This document shows positions 26,894 through 35,338 of a stretch of DNA of 64,000 bases, piece after piece. Within the stretch, counting starts at the first letter, position 1. Each line of letters opens with the position of its first letter. Origin of the DNA: CAXTKD01 sp964244885. Lineage in GTDB: Bacteria > Pseudomonadota > Alphaproteobacteria > Sphingomonadales > Sphingomonadaceae. Made by a program: the position numbers and the translations under genes. Location: NCBI GenBank assembly GCA_964244885.1, contig CAXTKD010000017.1, forward strand, positions 1 to 64,000. The letters run 5' to 3'. The notes under the pieces were generated by a model that was not told the DNA's origin, made no database searches, and saw only the letters and a program-made list of their open reading frames with translations.

Positions 26894-29647
26894 ATGGCCA
26901 CCATCCTCGCCCAAGCGCCCGAGAATCTGTGGCGGCAGCCGACGCGCGACCGAGTCAGCCTCGACGGCGTCTGGGACTTCCGTCTCGACCGCGATGACAA
27001 TTGGCGCGCCATCCAGGTGCCGGGCGTCTGGCAGGCGCAGTTCGACGACCTTCGCGAGACGCAGGGCGTCACCTGGTATCGCCGCAACTTCACGGTGCCG
27101 CGCGCCTTCCGCAAGCGCACCGTCGTGCTCGGCTTCGGCGCGGTCAATTACCTGGCCGAGGTGTTCATCAACGGCCGGCTGATGATGACCCACGAGGGCG
27201 GCTATCTGGCCTTCGAGGTGCCGATCGAGCCGGAGGCTTTGTGGGAGGACAACCTCCTCGAGGTGCGCGTCACGCTCCCCTCGAACGACCGCGAGGAGTT
27301 TCCCGACCTGCCGTTCCAGGAAATCCCGCACGGCAAGCAGAGCTGGTACGGTCCGATGGGCGGCATCTGGCAGTCGGTGTGGCTGGAGGCGCGCGCGGCG
27401 GAGCATTTCCGCAGCGTCCAGGTCCATTCGGACCTGCCGACCGGCATTGTCGAGGTCGAGGCCGGAGTCTCCGCCGACGCCAGGGATCTGGCGCTCCGCG
27501 TCTGCGTCTTCGGCCCCGACGGCACGATCGCGGCCTCGACCGACCATTCGGGCGATGGGCGGGTGAAGCTGACGGTCCCGCAGCCGCTCGCCTGGTCGCC
27601 CGACCATCCCAACCTCTACCGCGTCGTCGTCGACCTGCTGCGCGGGGCCGAGCTGCTCGACACCACCTCGCTGCACTTCGGCTTCCGGACGATCGAGACC
27701 CGCGACGGCCGCTTCATCCTGAACGGCGAGCCGATCTACATGCGCTGCGCGCTTGACCAGGACTATTATCCGGAAGGCCTCTACACCGCGCCGTCGCGCG
27801 CCTATCTCGTCGACCAGATGCAGAAGGCCAAGCAGCTCGGCCTCAACACGGTGCGCTGCCACATCAAGGTGCCCGACCCGCTCTATTACGACGTCTGCGA
27901 CGAGCTCGGCATCCTGGTCTGGACCGAATTTCCCAATTTCGAGCGCTTCAGCGAAAAGGCCGCCGAGCGCGCGCGGACCACCGCCGAGGGCATCATGGCG
28001 CGCGACGGCCACCACCCCTCGATCATCGCCTGGACGATCATCAACGAGGATTGGGGCACCCGCCTCACCGAGGACGAGGACCACCGCCGCTGGCTGATCG
28101 AGCAGTACGACTGGCTGAAGGACTACGACAAGACGCGCCTCGCGGTGGACAACTCCGCCTGCTTCCCGAACTTCCACGTCAAGACCGACATCGAGGATTA
28201 CCATTATTACCGCGGTGTCCCCGACCGGCGTCACGAATGGGACCATTTGACCCGCGAGTTCGCCGAGCGGCGCGGCTGGACCTTCTCCCCCTTCGGCGAC
28301 GCCCAGCCGCGCGGCGACGAGCCGCTGGTCTGCTCCGAGTTCGGCGTCTGGGGCCTGCCCAACCCTAGGGACCTAAGGCGCGGCGGCACGATGGATCCCT
28401 GGTGGTTCGAAACCGGCGCGCAATGGGGCGAGGGCGTCGCCTATCCCAAAGGCCTGGAGCAGCGCTATCGCAGCTTCTTCCTCGACCGCGCCTTCGGCTC
28501 GTTCGACGCCTTCATCGAGGCGACTCAATGGTATCAGTTCGTCGGTCTCAAATATCAGATCGAGCGGCTGCGCAGCCATGCGTCGATCCAGGGCTATGTC
28601 ATCACCGAGCTGACCGACATCTACTGGGAATCGAACGGCCTGATGGACATGGAGCGCAACCTCCGCGTCTTCCACGAGCCGTTCTCGCATGTGAACGCGG
28701 TGCGCGTCGTCATCCCCGACTTCCAGCGCTGGGGCTATTGGGCGGGCGAGACGCTGGACTGGTCGCCCAAGGTCGCGACCGGCGGCATGCCGCTCGAGCC
28801 CGGCGCGACGCTCGACTGGGAGCTGAAGCCGTTCGGCCTGCGCGGCAGCGTCCCGGTCGGCGCCGACGGTGAGGTGATCGCGGTCGAGGCGCCGGCGATC
28901 GTCGTGCCGGCCCTTGAGGAGGCGGTGACGGTGCGGCTGGAGCTGATGCTCAAGGACGCCGACGGCAATTTGCTCGCCCGCAACTACGAGGCGCTCTCGC
29001 TCTACCCGCCGCTGCCGCCGCTCGGCGACGTCTCGCAGAAGATCTGGGCCGAGCTTCCCGACATGGCCGAACGGCTGCGAAGGCTCGGCCTCGTCGTCAT
29101 CGACGATCAGGACGCCGCCGACCTCTACGTCGTTCGCAACATCGACACCGCGATGGTCGAGGCGATCCGGCGCGGCAAGCGCGCGCTGGTGATCTACGAG
29201 GATGGCGAGAGCCGCTGGCTGCGCGCCGACCAGCCGACGACCATCCTGCCGGTGCCCTACCACATGGACCAGGCCTTCCCCGGCGTCTTCGCGCAGCACC
29301 GCGACAACACGATGTATCGCGGCGACTGGATCACCGCCTTCTCATGGCTTCGCCGTTCGGGCGTGTTCGAGACTATCCCCGGCGGCCCGATGTTCGACAT
29401 GTCGTTCGAAAAGGTCGTCCCCTACGTCGTGCTCGTCGGCATGAAGCCATGGGAGTTCGAAGCGCATGTCTCGGCCGCGATGGTCGTCGGCTGGGGCCAC
29501 AAGCAGGCGGCGATCGCCTGCGAGCGCTGGTTCGGCCGCGGCAAGGCGGTGATGACGACCTTCCGCCTGTCGAGCGACGCGCCCGGCGCCGACCCGGTGG
29601 CGACCAACTTGCTGGCCAATCTGGTCCGGCAGGCGGTGGCGAACTAG
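26894..29647 (+). CDS. Glycoside hydrolase family 2 enzyme with extra C-terminal domain
   Basis: 917 residues. GH2 layout: sugar-binding domain (about 1-170, including DGVWDFRLD and GKQSWYGPMGGIWQSVWLE), an immunoglobulin-like domain (about 175-275), and a TIM barrel. The acid/base Glu385 lies in AWTIINEDWGT and the nucleophile Glu482 in VCSEFGVWGLP, so it should be active. Residues about 690-917 form an additional alpha/beta part ending GKAVMTTFRLSSDAPGADPV, like the GATase-like tails of some beta-galactosidases. No signal peptide, so cytoplasmic. It begins eight bases after dgoA. Beta-galactosidase is the best guess; beta-glucuronidase is the alternative. Confidence 0.85.
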   Translation: MATILAQAPENLWRQPTRDRVSLDGVWDFRLDRDDNWRAIQVPGVWQAQFDDLRETQGVTWYRRNFTVPRAFRKRTVVLGFGAVNYLAEVFINGRLMMTHEGGYLAFEVPIEPEALWEDNLLEVRVTLPSNDREEFPDLPFQEIPHGKQSWYGPMGGIWQSVWLEARAAEHFRSVQVHSDLPTGIVEVEAGVSADARDLALRVCVFGPDGTIAASTDHSGDGRVKLTVPQPLAWSPDHPNLYRVVVDLLRGAELLDTTSLHFGFRTIETRDGRFILNGEPIYMRCALDQDYYPEGLYTAPSRAYLVDQMQKAKQLGLNTVRCHIKVPDPLYYDVCDELGILVWTEFPNFERFSEKAAERARTTAEGIMARDGHHPSIIAWTIINEDWGTRLTEDEDHRRWLIEQYDWLKDYDKTRLAVDNSACFPNFHVKTDIEDYHYYRGVPDRRHEWDHLTREFAERRGWTFSPFGDAQPRGDEPLVCSEFGVWGLPNPRDLRRGGTMDPWWFETGAQWGEGVAYPKGLEQRYRSFFLDRAFGSFDAFIEATQWYQFVGLKYQIERLRSHASIQGYVITELTDIYWESNGLMDMERNLRVFHEPFSHVNAVRVVIPDFQRWGYWAGETLDWSPKVATGGMPLEPGATLDWELKPFGLRGSVPVGADGEVIAVEAPAIVVPALEEAVTVRLELMLKDADGNLLARNYEALSLYPPLPPLGDVSQKIWAELPDMAERLRRLGLVVIDDQDAADLYVVRNIDTAMVEAIRRGKRALVIYEDGESRWLRADQPTTILPVPYHMDQAFPGVFAQHRDNTMYRGDWITAFSWLRRSGVFETIPGGPMFDMSFEKVVPYVVLVGMKPWEFEAHVSAAMVVGWGHKQAAIACERWFGRGKAVMTTFRLSSDAPGADPVATNLLANLVRQAVAN

Positions 29648-29708
29648 AGCGAATCCGCCTGACTTGAATCACCAGTGCGTGGGTTAAGTCAGCACAAATG
29701 CGCTCTAG
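29644..29708. repeat. Family F nested palindrome at the GH2 stop
   Basis: Outer arms CTAGAGCG (29644-29651) and CGCTCTAG (29701-29708), with inner arms CTGACTT (29659-29665) and AAGTCAG (29686-29692), make a cruciform-like nest. The outer arm includes the GH2 stop codon. There is no T-run, so it is not a standard terminator. Confidence 0.7.
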
Positions 29709-29747
29709 GGTCCGTACTCAATGAGAGTCGCGGTGCTTCGGCCTGAC

Positions 29748-29866
29748 GGTGGCACCCCCACCTAACCTCCCCCATCGAAGGGGGAGGGACCAGGCTGTGC
29801 GATTCAAGAAAGGCGTCCCCTACCCTTCGATGGGGAGGGGTAGGGGTGGGGTGACACCGCCGGGCG
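29748..29866. repeat. Family B inverted repeat, copy 1
   Basis: The left arm (29748-29789) and right arm (about 29816-29858) are imperfect reverse complements around a core CCTCCCCCATCGAAGGGGG. It lies between convergent GH2 and Met8-like genes. Copy 2 is at 36523-36694. Confidence 0.85.
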
Positions 29867-29879
29867 TGAAGTCCGAACC

Positions 29880-30623
29880 TTAGCGCACGAGGACGCTGCG
29901 GCCCGGGGGCAGGGTGTCCGGCAGCCGATCGGCGACGAACCGGATCGCATCGCGCCGCGCGCGGTCGAGAATCGCGGGCGAGGCGTCCGCCGTGTGGAAG
30001 ATCGTGTCGGCGGTGCTCAGCGCGCGGAGGTCGGCCAGCGTCAGATCGTCCGGGTCGAGCACCGCGATGGTGCGCGGCTTCGGCGCGGGCGGCAGGTTGC
30101 CCGCCATCGCCGACGCGGGGTCGGCAACATCCGACAGCGGATCGAGCGCCCCGCCGGGGGCCAGCAGCGCGTCCCAATAACGGCGCCGGTCGGCGGCATC
30201 GGGAAACCGCGCGGCGACCGCGCCGCGCACCCCGGCCAGCGCCTCGGCTAGCCTGCCGAGCGTCGCCGGCAACAGCGCCTCCAGCCGCTCGCGCAGCGCC
30301 TTGGCGAGCGTCGCCGACGCGCCGCCGGTGCCGACGGCGATGGTGACCGGCGAGCGGTCGACGATCGCGGGAACGGTGAAGTCGCACAGCTCGGGCCGGT
30401 CGACGACGTTGACCAGCAGGCCCGCCGCCTTGAGGCGTTCCGCCTCCCGCCGCGCCGCATTGCCGCCGAGCGCGACGAAGGCCAGCCGCGCCGCGCCCGG
30501 TTCGCGCACGACGATTCCGCCCGCGCCTTCGACCAGCCGCGCCTTGGCGTCGGCGGCGGGGCCGTCGCCGACGAGCAGCACGGCGCGGCCGTCAAGATTG
30601 AAGAACAGCGGCAATTGCCTCAT
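29880..30623 (-). CDS. Precorrin-2 dehydrogenase/sirohydrochlorin ferrochelatase (Met8/CysG-N type)
   Basis: 247 residues from ATG 30623 (MRQLPLFFNLDGRAVLLVGD). NAD-dependent dehydrogenase, and perhaps chelatase, making sirohydrochlorin and siroheme for sulfite reductase. The Rossmann segment VLLVGDGPAADAKARLVEGAG and the family sequence NVVDRPELCDFTVPAIVDRSP are clear, as is TGGASATLAKALRERLEA. In many bacteria this domain is fused to CobA as CysG. Here cobA sits about 5 kb away in the sulfite reductase operon. The last 90 residues are less conserved. It is divergent from cueR. Confidence 0.9.
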   Translation of the reverse strand: MRQLPLFFNLDGRAVLLVGDGPAADAKARLVEGAGGIVVREPGAARLAFVALGGNAARREAERLKAAGLLVNVVDRPELCDFTVPAIVDRSPVTIAVGTGGASATLAKALRERLEALLPATLGRLAEALAGVRGAVAARFPDAADRRRYWDALLAPGGALDPLSDVADPASAMAGNLPPAPKPRTIAVLDPDDLTLADLRALSTADTIFHTADASPAILDRARRDAIRFVADRLPDTLPPGRSVLVR

Positions 30624-30663
30624 CGGGCGACTGTGATGGCTGGCGCGGAGCGCCGCAAGCGGC

Positions 30664-30690
30664 TTGACCTTGACATGATGTGAAGGTTCA
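30664..30690 (+). promoter_or_regulatory. Predicted CueR operator/promoter
   Basis: TTGACC (30664-30669) serves as a -35. It is embedded in a dyad, ACCTTGACAT (30667-30676) facing ATGTGAAGGT (30678-30687), differing from perfect at one pair. MerR-family operators place such a dyad in the spacer of their promoter. It ends 14 bp before the cueR ATG. Confidence 0.6.
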
Positions 30691-30703
30691 GAGGCGGCGC
30701 GCA

Positions 30704-31093
30704 ATGAATATCGGGCAAGCCAGCACCGCCTCGGGCGTCAGCGCGCGGATGATCCGCCATTACGAGGCGATCGGCCTGATACCGGCGGCGGCGCGGCGCG
30801 ACTCGGGCTACCGCGACTATGGCGATGCCGAGGTCCACGCCCTGCGCTTCATCCGTCGCGCCCGCGACATGGGCTTCTCGATCGGCGAGATCGGTCAATT
30901 GCTAGCGCTGTGGCGCGACCAGCGGCGCGCCAGCGCCGATGTCCGCGCGATGGCCGAGACGCGGCTTGCCGAGCTCGACCGGCGAATCGCCGATCTGCAG
31001 GCGATGCGCCGTACGCTCTCCACGCTCGTCGCCAGCTGCCACGGCGACGATCGCCCTGATTGCCCTATCCTCGAAGATCTCGGAACCGCATGA
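30704..31093 (+). CDS. cueR: Cu(I)-responsive MerR-family regulator
   Basis: 129 residues from ATG 30704. An in-frame GTG at 30680 would start inside the predicted operator and is rejected. The N-terminal MerR HTH is ASTASGVSARMIRHYEAIGL; a dimerisation helix follows. The metal loop has Cys112 and Cys120 (CHGDDRPDC), the same positions and spacing as the Cu(I)-binding pair of E. coli CueR. It should act as a copper-activated transcription activator that twists its promoter. Its stop overlaps the next gene (ATGA), so it is co-expressed with a Met/His-rich outer-membrane protein. Confidence 0.92.
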   Translation: MNIGQASTASGVSARMIRHYEAIGLIPAAARRDSGYRDYGDAEVHALRFIRRARDMGFSIGEIGQLLALWRDQRRASADVRAMAETRLAELDRRIADLQAMRRTLSTLVASCHGDDRPDCPILEDLGTA

Positions 31094-32376
31094 CCCGCCT
31101 GACGCTCCTCGCCGCGCTGCTTTCGTCCGCCGCGCCGGCGCAGGAGGTGGATCACGGCGCGATGGACCACGACATGGACGCGGCGACCGCACCGCCCGAG
31201 CACGACATGGCGTCGATGAGCCCCGGCGCGATGTCGTCGCGCGACGCCTCCGGGACCGCCTGGCAGCCCGAATCGTCGCCGATGGACGGCGTGCATTTCA
31301 TCGCCGGCGGCTGGCGGCTGATGGCGCATGGCTTCGTCACCGCGATCTACGACAACCAGGGCGGATCGCGCGGCGACGCCAAGGCCTTCAGCAGCTCGAT
31401 GGCGATGCTGATGGCGACCCGAAACCTCGGCGCCGACGACCGCCTGACGCTGCGCGCCATGGCCTCGCTAGACGCGCTGATGGGCCAGCGCGGCTACCCC
31501 TTGCTGTTCGCGACCGGCGAGACCGCCGACGGCGTCACCAAGCTCGTCGATCGGCAGCATCCGCACGACCTGCCGATGGAGCTGTCGGCGACATGGACGC
31601 ATGACCTCGGCGGCGGCAACAGCCTTTCGCTGTACGCCGGCCTGCCCGGCGAGCCGGCGCTCGGGCCGCCGACTTACATGCACCGTGTGTCGGGGATGGC
31701 GAATCCCGAGGCGCCGATCAGCCATCACTGGTTCGATTCGACCCACATCACCTTCGGCGTCGCTACCGCCGGTTTCGCGACCAGGCGCATCAAGATCGAA
31801 GCGTCGCTGTTCACCGGGCGGGAGCCCGACCAGCACCGCTGGAACTTCGACAAACCGCGCTTCGACAGCTGGTCGGCGCGGCTGAGCGTCAACCCGACCG
31901 ACGACCTGTCATTGCAGATCAGCCGCGGCCGCCTGAAGTCTCCCGAGCAGCTCCACCCGGAAGAGGACGAGACCCGCACCACCGCGAGCGCCACCTGGAA
32001 CAAGCCGCTCGGCGACGGCAATTGGGCGACGACGCTGGCGTGGTCGGCGAAGGACATCGAGCCGGGGGCGACGACGCATGCGCTGCTGCTAGAATCAAGC
32101 GTCACCCTGAACGGTCGCGACACCGTCTTCGCGCGCGCCGAGCGGGTCAATGAAACCGAACTGTTCGAGGTCCCGTCGCCGCTTGCCGGCGACCGCTCGC
32201 ACGTCGGCAAGCTCAGCCTCGGCTATGCGCGGACGCTGCCGGTCGCGCGCCATGTGAAGCTCGACCTTGGCGGACTCGCCAGCGCCTACGCCTATCCCGA
32301 CCGCCTCGACGCCGCCTACGGCAAGGCTGGCGTGAAGAGCTTCATGGTGTTTGCGCGGCTGAAGCTTGGCAGTTAA
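31090..32376 (+). CDS. Met/His-rich outer-membrane barrel protein, probably copper resistance
   Basis: 428 residues from ATG 31090. A short signal peptide (MTRLTLLAALLSSAAPAQ) precedes a Met/His/Asp-rich segment (DHGAMDHDMDAA, then PEHDMASMSPGAM) typical of periplasmic Cu(I)/Cu(II) binding in PcoB/CopB-type proteins. The rest looks like an outer-membrane barrel with alternating short strands, ending VKSFMVFARLKLGS. It is translationally coupled to cueR. Transport or sequestration of copper is inferred from these two facts. No CopA oxidase is adjacent, so it is not a standard copAB operon. Confidence 0.78.
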   Translation: MTRLTLLAALLSSAAPAQEVDHGAMDHDMDAATAPPEHDMASMSPGAMSSRDASGTAWQPESSPMDGVHFIAGGWRLMAHGFVTAIYDNQGGSRGDAKAFSSSMAMLMATRNLGADDRLTLRAMASLDALMGQRGYPLLFATGETADGVTKLVDRQHPHDLPMELSATWTHDLGGGNSLSLYAGLPGEPALGPPTYMHRVSGMANPEAPISHHWFDSTHITFGVATAGFATRRIKIEASLFTGREPDQHRWNFDKPRFDSWSARLSVNPTDDLSLQISRGRLKSPEQLHPEEDETRTTASATWNKPLGDGNWATTLAWSAKDIEPGATTHALLLESSVTLNGRDTVFARAERVNETELFEVPSPLAGDRSHVGKLSLGYARTLPVARHVKLDLGGLASAYAYPDRLDAAYGKAGVKSFMVFARLKLGS

Positions 32377-32411
32377 CCGCAAAAACACTCCCCCAAGCGG
32401 GCGAGGGAAAG

Positions 32412-33164
32412 CTAGAACGCCGGGTCGTTGCCCGTGTCGCTGTGAATCCCGCACTCGACCTTGTCCCAGCCGCGCCAGCGGCCGGCGCGGGGGTCTTCGC
32501 CGGGCTTTATCGCGCTCGTGCACGGCATGCAGCCGATCGACGCGAAGCCCTGCGCCTCCAGAGGGTGGCGGGGGAGCTTGTTGGCCTCGAAATAGGCTTC
32601 GAGGTCGGCCTTGGGCCAGTCGGCGAGCGGGTTGATCTTGAGCTTGCCCTCGTCGATCTCAAAGCGCGGCATCGCCGTCCGCGTTCCCGCCTGGAAACCC
32701 TTGCGGCCCGAGATCCAGGCGTCGAAAGAGCTAAGCGCGCGGCGCAGCGGCTCGACCTTGCGGATCTCGCAGCAGCCGTCGGGATCGTAGGACCAGCGAA
32801 GGCTCGTGCCGTCGCGCTGCGCCAGCAGATAAGGGTCGGGCCGCACGACGCGCAGGTCGGTGAAGCCGAGCTGCTCGGCGAGGGTGTCGCGATAGGCGAG
32901 CGTCTCGCCGAACATCTTCTGCGTGTTGACGAAGATCAGCGGGATCGCGGTGTCGACCCGCGCGATCTGGTGGAGCAGCACCGCCGATTCGGCGCCGAAC
33001 GACGACACCGCGGCGACGCGGCCCCTCAATTCGCCGGTCAGCAGGTCGTCGAGCATCTCGCCGGTCGAGAATTGCGCGTAGCGCTCGGTCAAGCGCGCGA
33101 CGTCGGCGGCGGTGAAGGCCGGCGCGGTGTCGATGACGTCTCGGCGGCGGGCGGTTTCAGCCAT
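32412..33164 (-). CDS. cysH: Phosphoadenylyl/adenylyl-sulfate reductase
   Basis: 250 residues from ATG 33164, eight bases inside the DUF934 gene. Reduces activated sulfate to sulfite in the cytoplasm. The PP-loop-type core has AVSSFGAESAVLLHQI. The two Cys pairs in DGCCEIRKVEPL and GCMPCTSAI mark the [4Fe-4S] APS-reductase type rather than the iron-free PAPS type. The redox Cys lies in the C-terminal VECGIHSD. It is the last gene of the operon. Confidence 0.93.
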   Translation of the reverse strand: MAETARRRDVIDTAPAFTAADVARLTERYAQFSTGEMLDDLLTGELRGRVAAVSSFGAESAVLLHQIARVDTAIPLIFVNTQKMFGETLAYRDTLAEQLGFTDLRVVRPDPYLLAQRDGTSLRWSYDPDGCCEIRKVEPLRRALSSFDAWISGRKGFQAGTRTAMPRFEIDEGKLKINPLADWPKADLEAYFEANKLPRHPLEAQGFASIGCMPCTSAIKPGEDPRAGRWRGWDKVECGIHSDTGNDPAF

Positions 33165-33582
33165 GACGCAGCGCCCACACCGGCGAGCGGCCGTCGGCGG
33201 CCTTCTGGTAGACATGCCCATAGCGGTTGAGCGCCCGCTCCGACGCCGCCGGGTCGAGCGGCCTGTCGGGCGCGAAGCTGTCGAAGCCGCAGCGGCGGAG
33301 GAACAGCAGCTGGTCGACCAGCACGTCGCCGGTCGCCTTCAGTTCGCCGGCATAGCCCGCCTCGCGCAGGATGCGCGCGCTGGAATAGCCGCGGCCGTCG
33401 CGGAACTTGGGAAAGTCGATCTCGACCAGCCGGATGCGGTCGAGCAGCGGCAGCAGCAGGCGCACATCGTCCCCCGCCTCGATGCGGACCGCCGACGAGT
33501 TGGTCTGGTCGACGAAGGATTCGAGCGTCACCGTCGGTTCGTCGGCCGGCTCGTCGTCGCGGAAGCGCAGGGAATCACCCAT
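33157..33582 (-). CDS. DUF934 family protein
   Basis: 141 residues. DUF934 proteins almost always sit between sulfite/nitrite reductase haemoprotein and cysH genes in proteobacteria, as here. Conserved segments are RLVEIDFPKFRDGRGYSSAR and GDVLVDQLLFLRRCGFDSF. Biochemical role unknown; an oxidoreductase accessory or electron-transfer helper is a guess from synteny. It overlaps the reductase gene and cysH by eight bases each. Confidence 0.9.
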   Translation of the reverse strand: MGDSLRFRDDEPADEPTVTLESFVDQTNSSAVRIEAGDDVRLLLPLLDRIRLVEIDFPKFRDGRGYSSARILREAGYAGELKATGDVLVDQLLFLRRCGFDSFAPDRPLDPAASERALNRYGHVYQKAADGRSPVWALRHG

Positions 33583-35206
33583 AGATCGCCTCCTTGAACG
33601 GCTGGACGCCGACCCGGCGATAGGTGTCGAGGAAGCGCTCGCCCTCGGTCCTTAGCGAGCGGTAGGTCTCGACGGCGGTCTCGACCGCGTCGACGATGCC
33701 GTCCTCGCTGAAGCCGGGGCCGACGATCTTGCCGAGGCTGGCGTCCTCCGCCCCCGAGCCGCCGAGCAGCAGCTGGTAGCTCTCGTCGCCCTTCCGGTCG
33801 ACGCCGAGGATTCCGATGTGGCCGGCGTGGTGGTGGCCGCAGGCGTTGATGCAGCCGCTGATCTTGAGCTTCAGTTCGCCGATGTCGCGCTGGCGCTCCG
33901 CATCGGCGAAGCGCTGAGCGATCTTCTGCGCGATCGGGATCGAGCGCGCGTTGGCGAGGCTGCAATAATCGAGGCCGGGGCAGGCGATGATGTCGCTGAT
34001 CTGGTCGAGGTTGGCGGTGGCGAGATCGGCGTCGCGGAGCGCTTGCCACAGGGCCGGCAAGTCGCGCTTGGCGACGTGCGGCAGGACGATGTTCTGCGCG
34101 TGCGTCACCCGGAGCTCGTCGAAGCTGAAGCGCTCGGCGAGCTCGGCCATCAGGTCGATCTGGTCGGCCGATGCGTCGCCCGGGATGCCGCCGATCGGCT
34201 TGAGGCTGATCGTGACGATGGCATAGCCCGGCTGCTTGTGGGGGTGCGTCTGCTGATCGAGCCAGACCGCGAAGTCGGGATCGAAGCGATCGACCGTGTC
34301 AGTCAGGCCGGCCTCGAACGCGGGACACCCGAACTGCGCCACGATACGCTCGAATTCGCCCTCGGGTGGATCGAGGCCGAGCGTCTTGACGTGCGCCCAC
34401 TCCTCCTCGACTTGCCGGGCGTATTCCTCCGCGCCGAGGTCGTTGACGAGGATCTTGATGCGCGCCTTGTAGATGTTATCGCGGCGGCCGTAGCGGTTGT
34501 ACACGCGAAGGCAGGCCTCGGTGTAGCTCAGCAGGTCGCCCGCTGCGACGAACTCGCGGATCAGCGGGGCGACCATCGGGGTGCGGCCCATGCCGCCGCC
34601 GACGTAGACCTTGAAGCCCAATGCGCCGTCGCGCCTGACCAGCTCCAGCCCGATGTCGTGCAGCCGCATCGCGGCGCGGTCGTCGGCGCTGGCGATCACC
34701 GCGATCTTGAACTTGCGCGGCAGGTAGCTGAACTCCGGGTGGAAGGTGCTCCACTGGCGCAGCAGCTCGGCATAGGGCCGGGGATCGTCGACCTCGTCCG
34801 CCGCGGCGCCGGCGAACTGGTCCGACGAGATGTTGCGGATGCAGTTGCCGCTGGTCTGGATGGCGTGCATCTCGACCGACGCGAGGTCGGCGAGGATGTC
34901 GGGCGCCTCCTCCAGCTTGATCCAATTGTACTGGATGTTCTGGCGCGTCGTGAAATGGCCGTAGCCGCGATCGTACGTGCGCGCGATGTGGCCGAGCATG
35001 CGCATCTGCTTCGACGACAAAGTGCCGTACGGCACCGCGACGCGCAGCATATAGGCGTGGAGCTGGAGGTAGAGGCCGTTCATCAGCCTGAGCGGCTTGA
35101 ACTGGTCCTCGGTCAGCTCGCCCGAGACGCGGCGCGCCACCTGCTCGCGGAACTCCTCGACGCGCGCGTCGACGATCGACTGGTCGTATTCGTCGTATTT
35201 ATACAT
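33575..35206 (-). CDS. Sulfite (nitrite) reductase haemoprotein, ferredoxin-type
   Basis: 543 residues from ATG 35206 (MYKYDEYDQSIVDARVEEF). Siroheme-[4Fe-4S] enzyme performing six-electron reduction of sulfite to sulfide. The cluster ligands are visible as Cys pairs in ACPGLDYC and GCINACGHH; siroheme contacts include TSGNCIRNISSDQ and the FTTRQNIQ motif. Its operon has cysH and cobA (siroheme supply) and no cysJ flavoprotein, favouring sulfite over nitrite and ferredoxin or similar as donor. The frame continues upstream into a repeat (35217-35330), so the ATG start is preferred. Confidence 0.93.
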   Translation of the reverse strand: MYKYDEYDQSIVDARVEEFREQVARRVSGELTEDQFKPLRLMNGLYLQLHAYMLRVAVPYGTLSSKQMRMLGHIARTYDRGYGHFTTRQNIQYNWIKLEEAPDILADLASVEMHAIQTSGNCIRNISSDQFAGAAADEVDDPRPYAELLRQWSTFHPEFSYLPRKFKIAVIASADDRAAMRLHDIGLELVRRDGALGFKVYVGGGMGRTPMVAPLIREFVAAGDLLSYTEACLRVYNRYGRRDNIYKARIKILVNDLGAEEYARQVEEEWAHVKTLGLDPPEGEFERIVAQFGCPAFEAGLTDTVDRFDPDFAVWLDQQTHPHKQPGYAIVTISLKPIGGIPGDASADQIDLMAELAERFSFDELRVTHAQNIVLPHVAKRDLPALWQALRDADLATANLDQISDIIACPGLDYCSLANARSIPIAQKIAQRFADAERQRDIGELKLKISGCINACGHHHAGHIGILGVDRKGDESYQLLLGGSGAEDASLGKIVGPGFSEDGIVDAVETAVETYRSLRTEGERFLDTYRRVGVQPFKEAIYG

Positions 35207-35216
35207 GGGAGTGGCC

Positions 35217-35330
35217 GTGCCCCCTCCACCATGCTGCGCATGGTCCCCCTCCCCCGAGGGGGGAGGATTTGAGGCCGCGATCCTCCCCCCTTGGGGGAGG
35301 GGGACCGCCGAAGGCGGTGGAGGGGGCACG
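35217..35330. repeat. Family C inverted repeat inside the sulfur operon
   Basis: Arms around GTCCCCCTCCCCCGAGGGGG (left) and its complement (right) lie between the DUF2849 gene and the reductase gene, within one transcription unit. The mRNA would fold into a long GC hairpin just before the reductase start. Confidence 0.8.
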
Positions 35331-35338
35331 CACCGATT

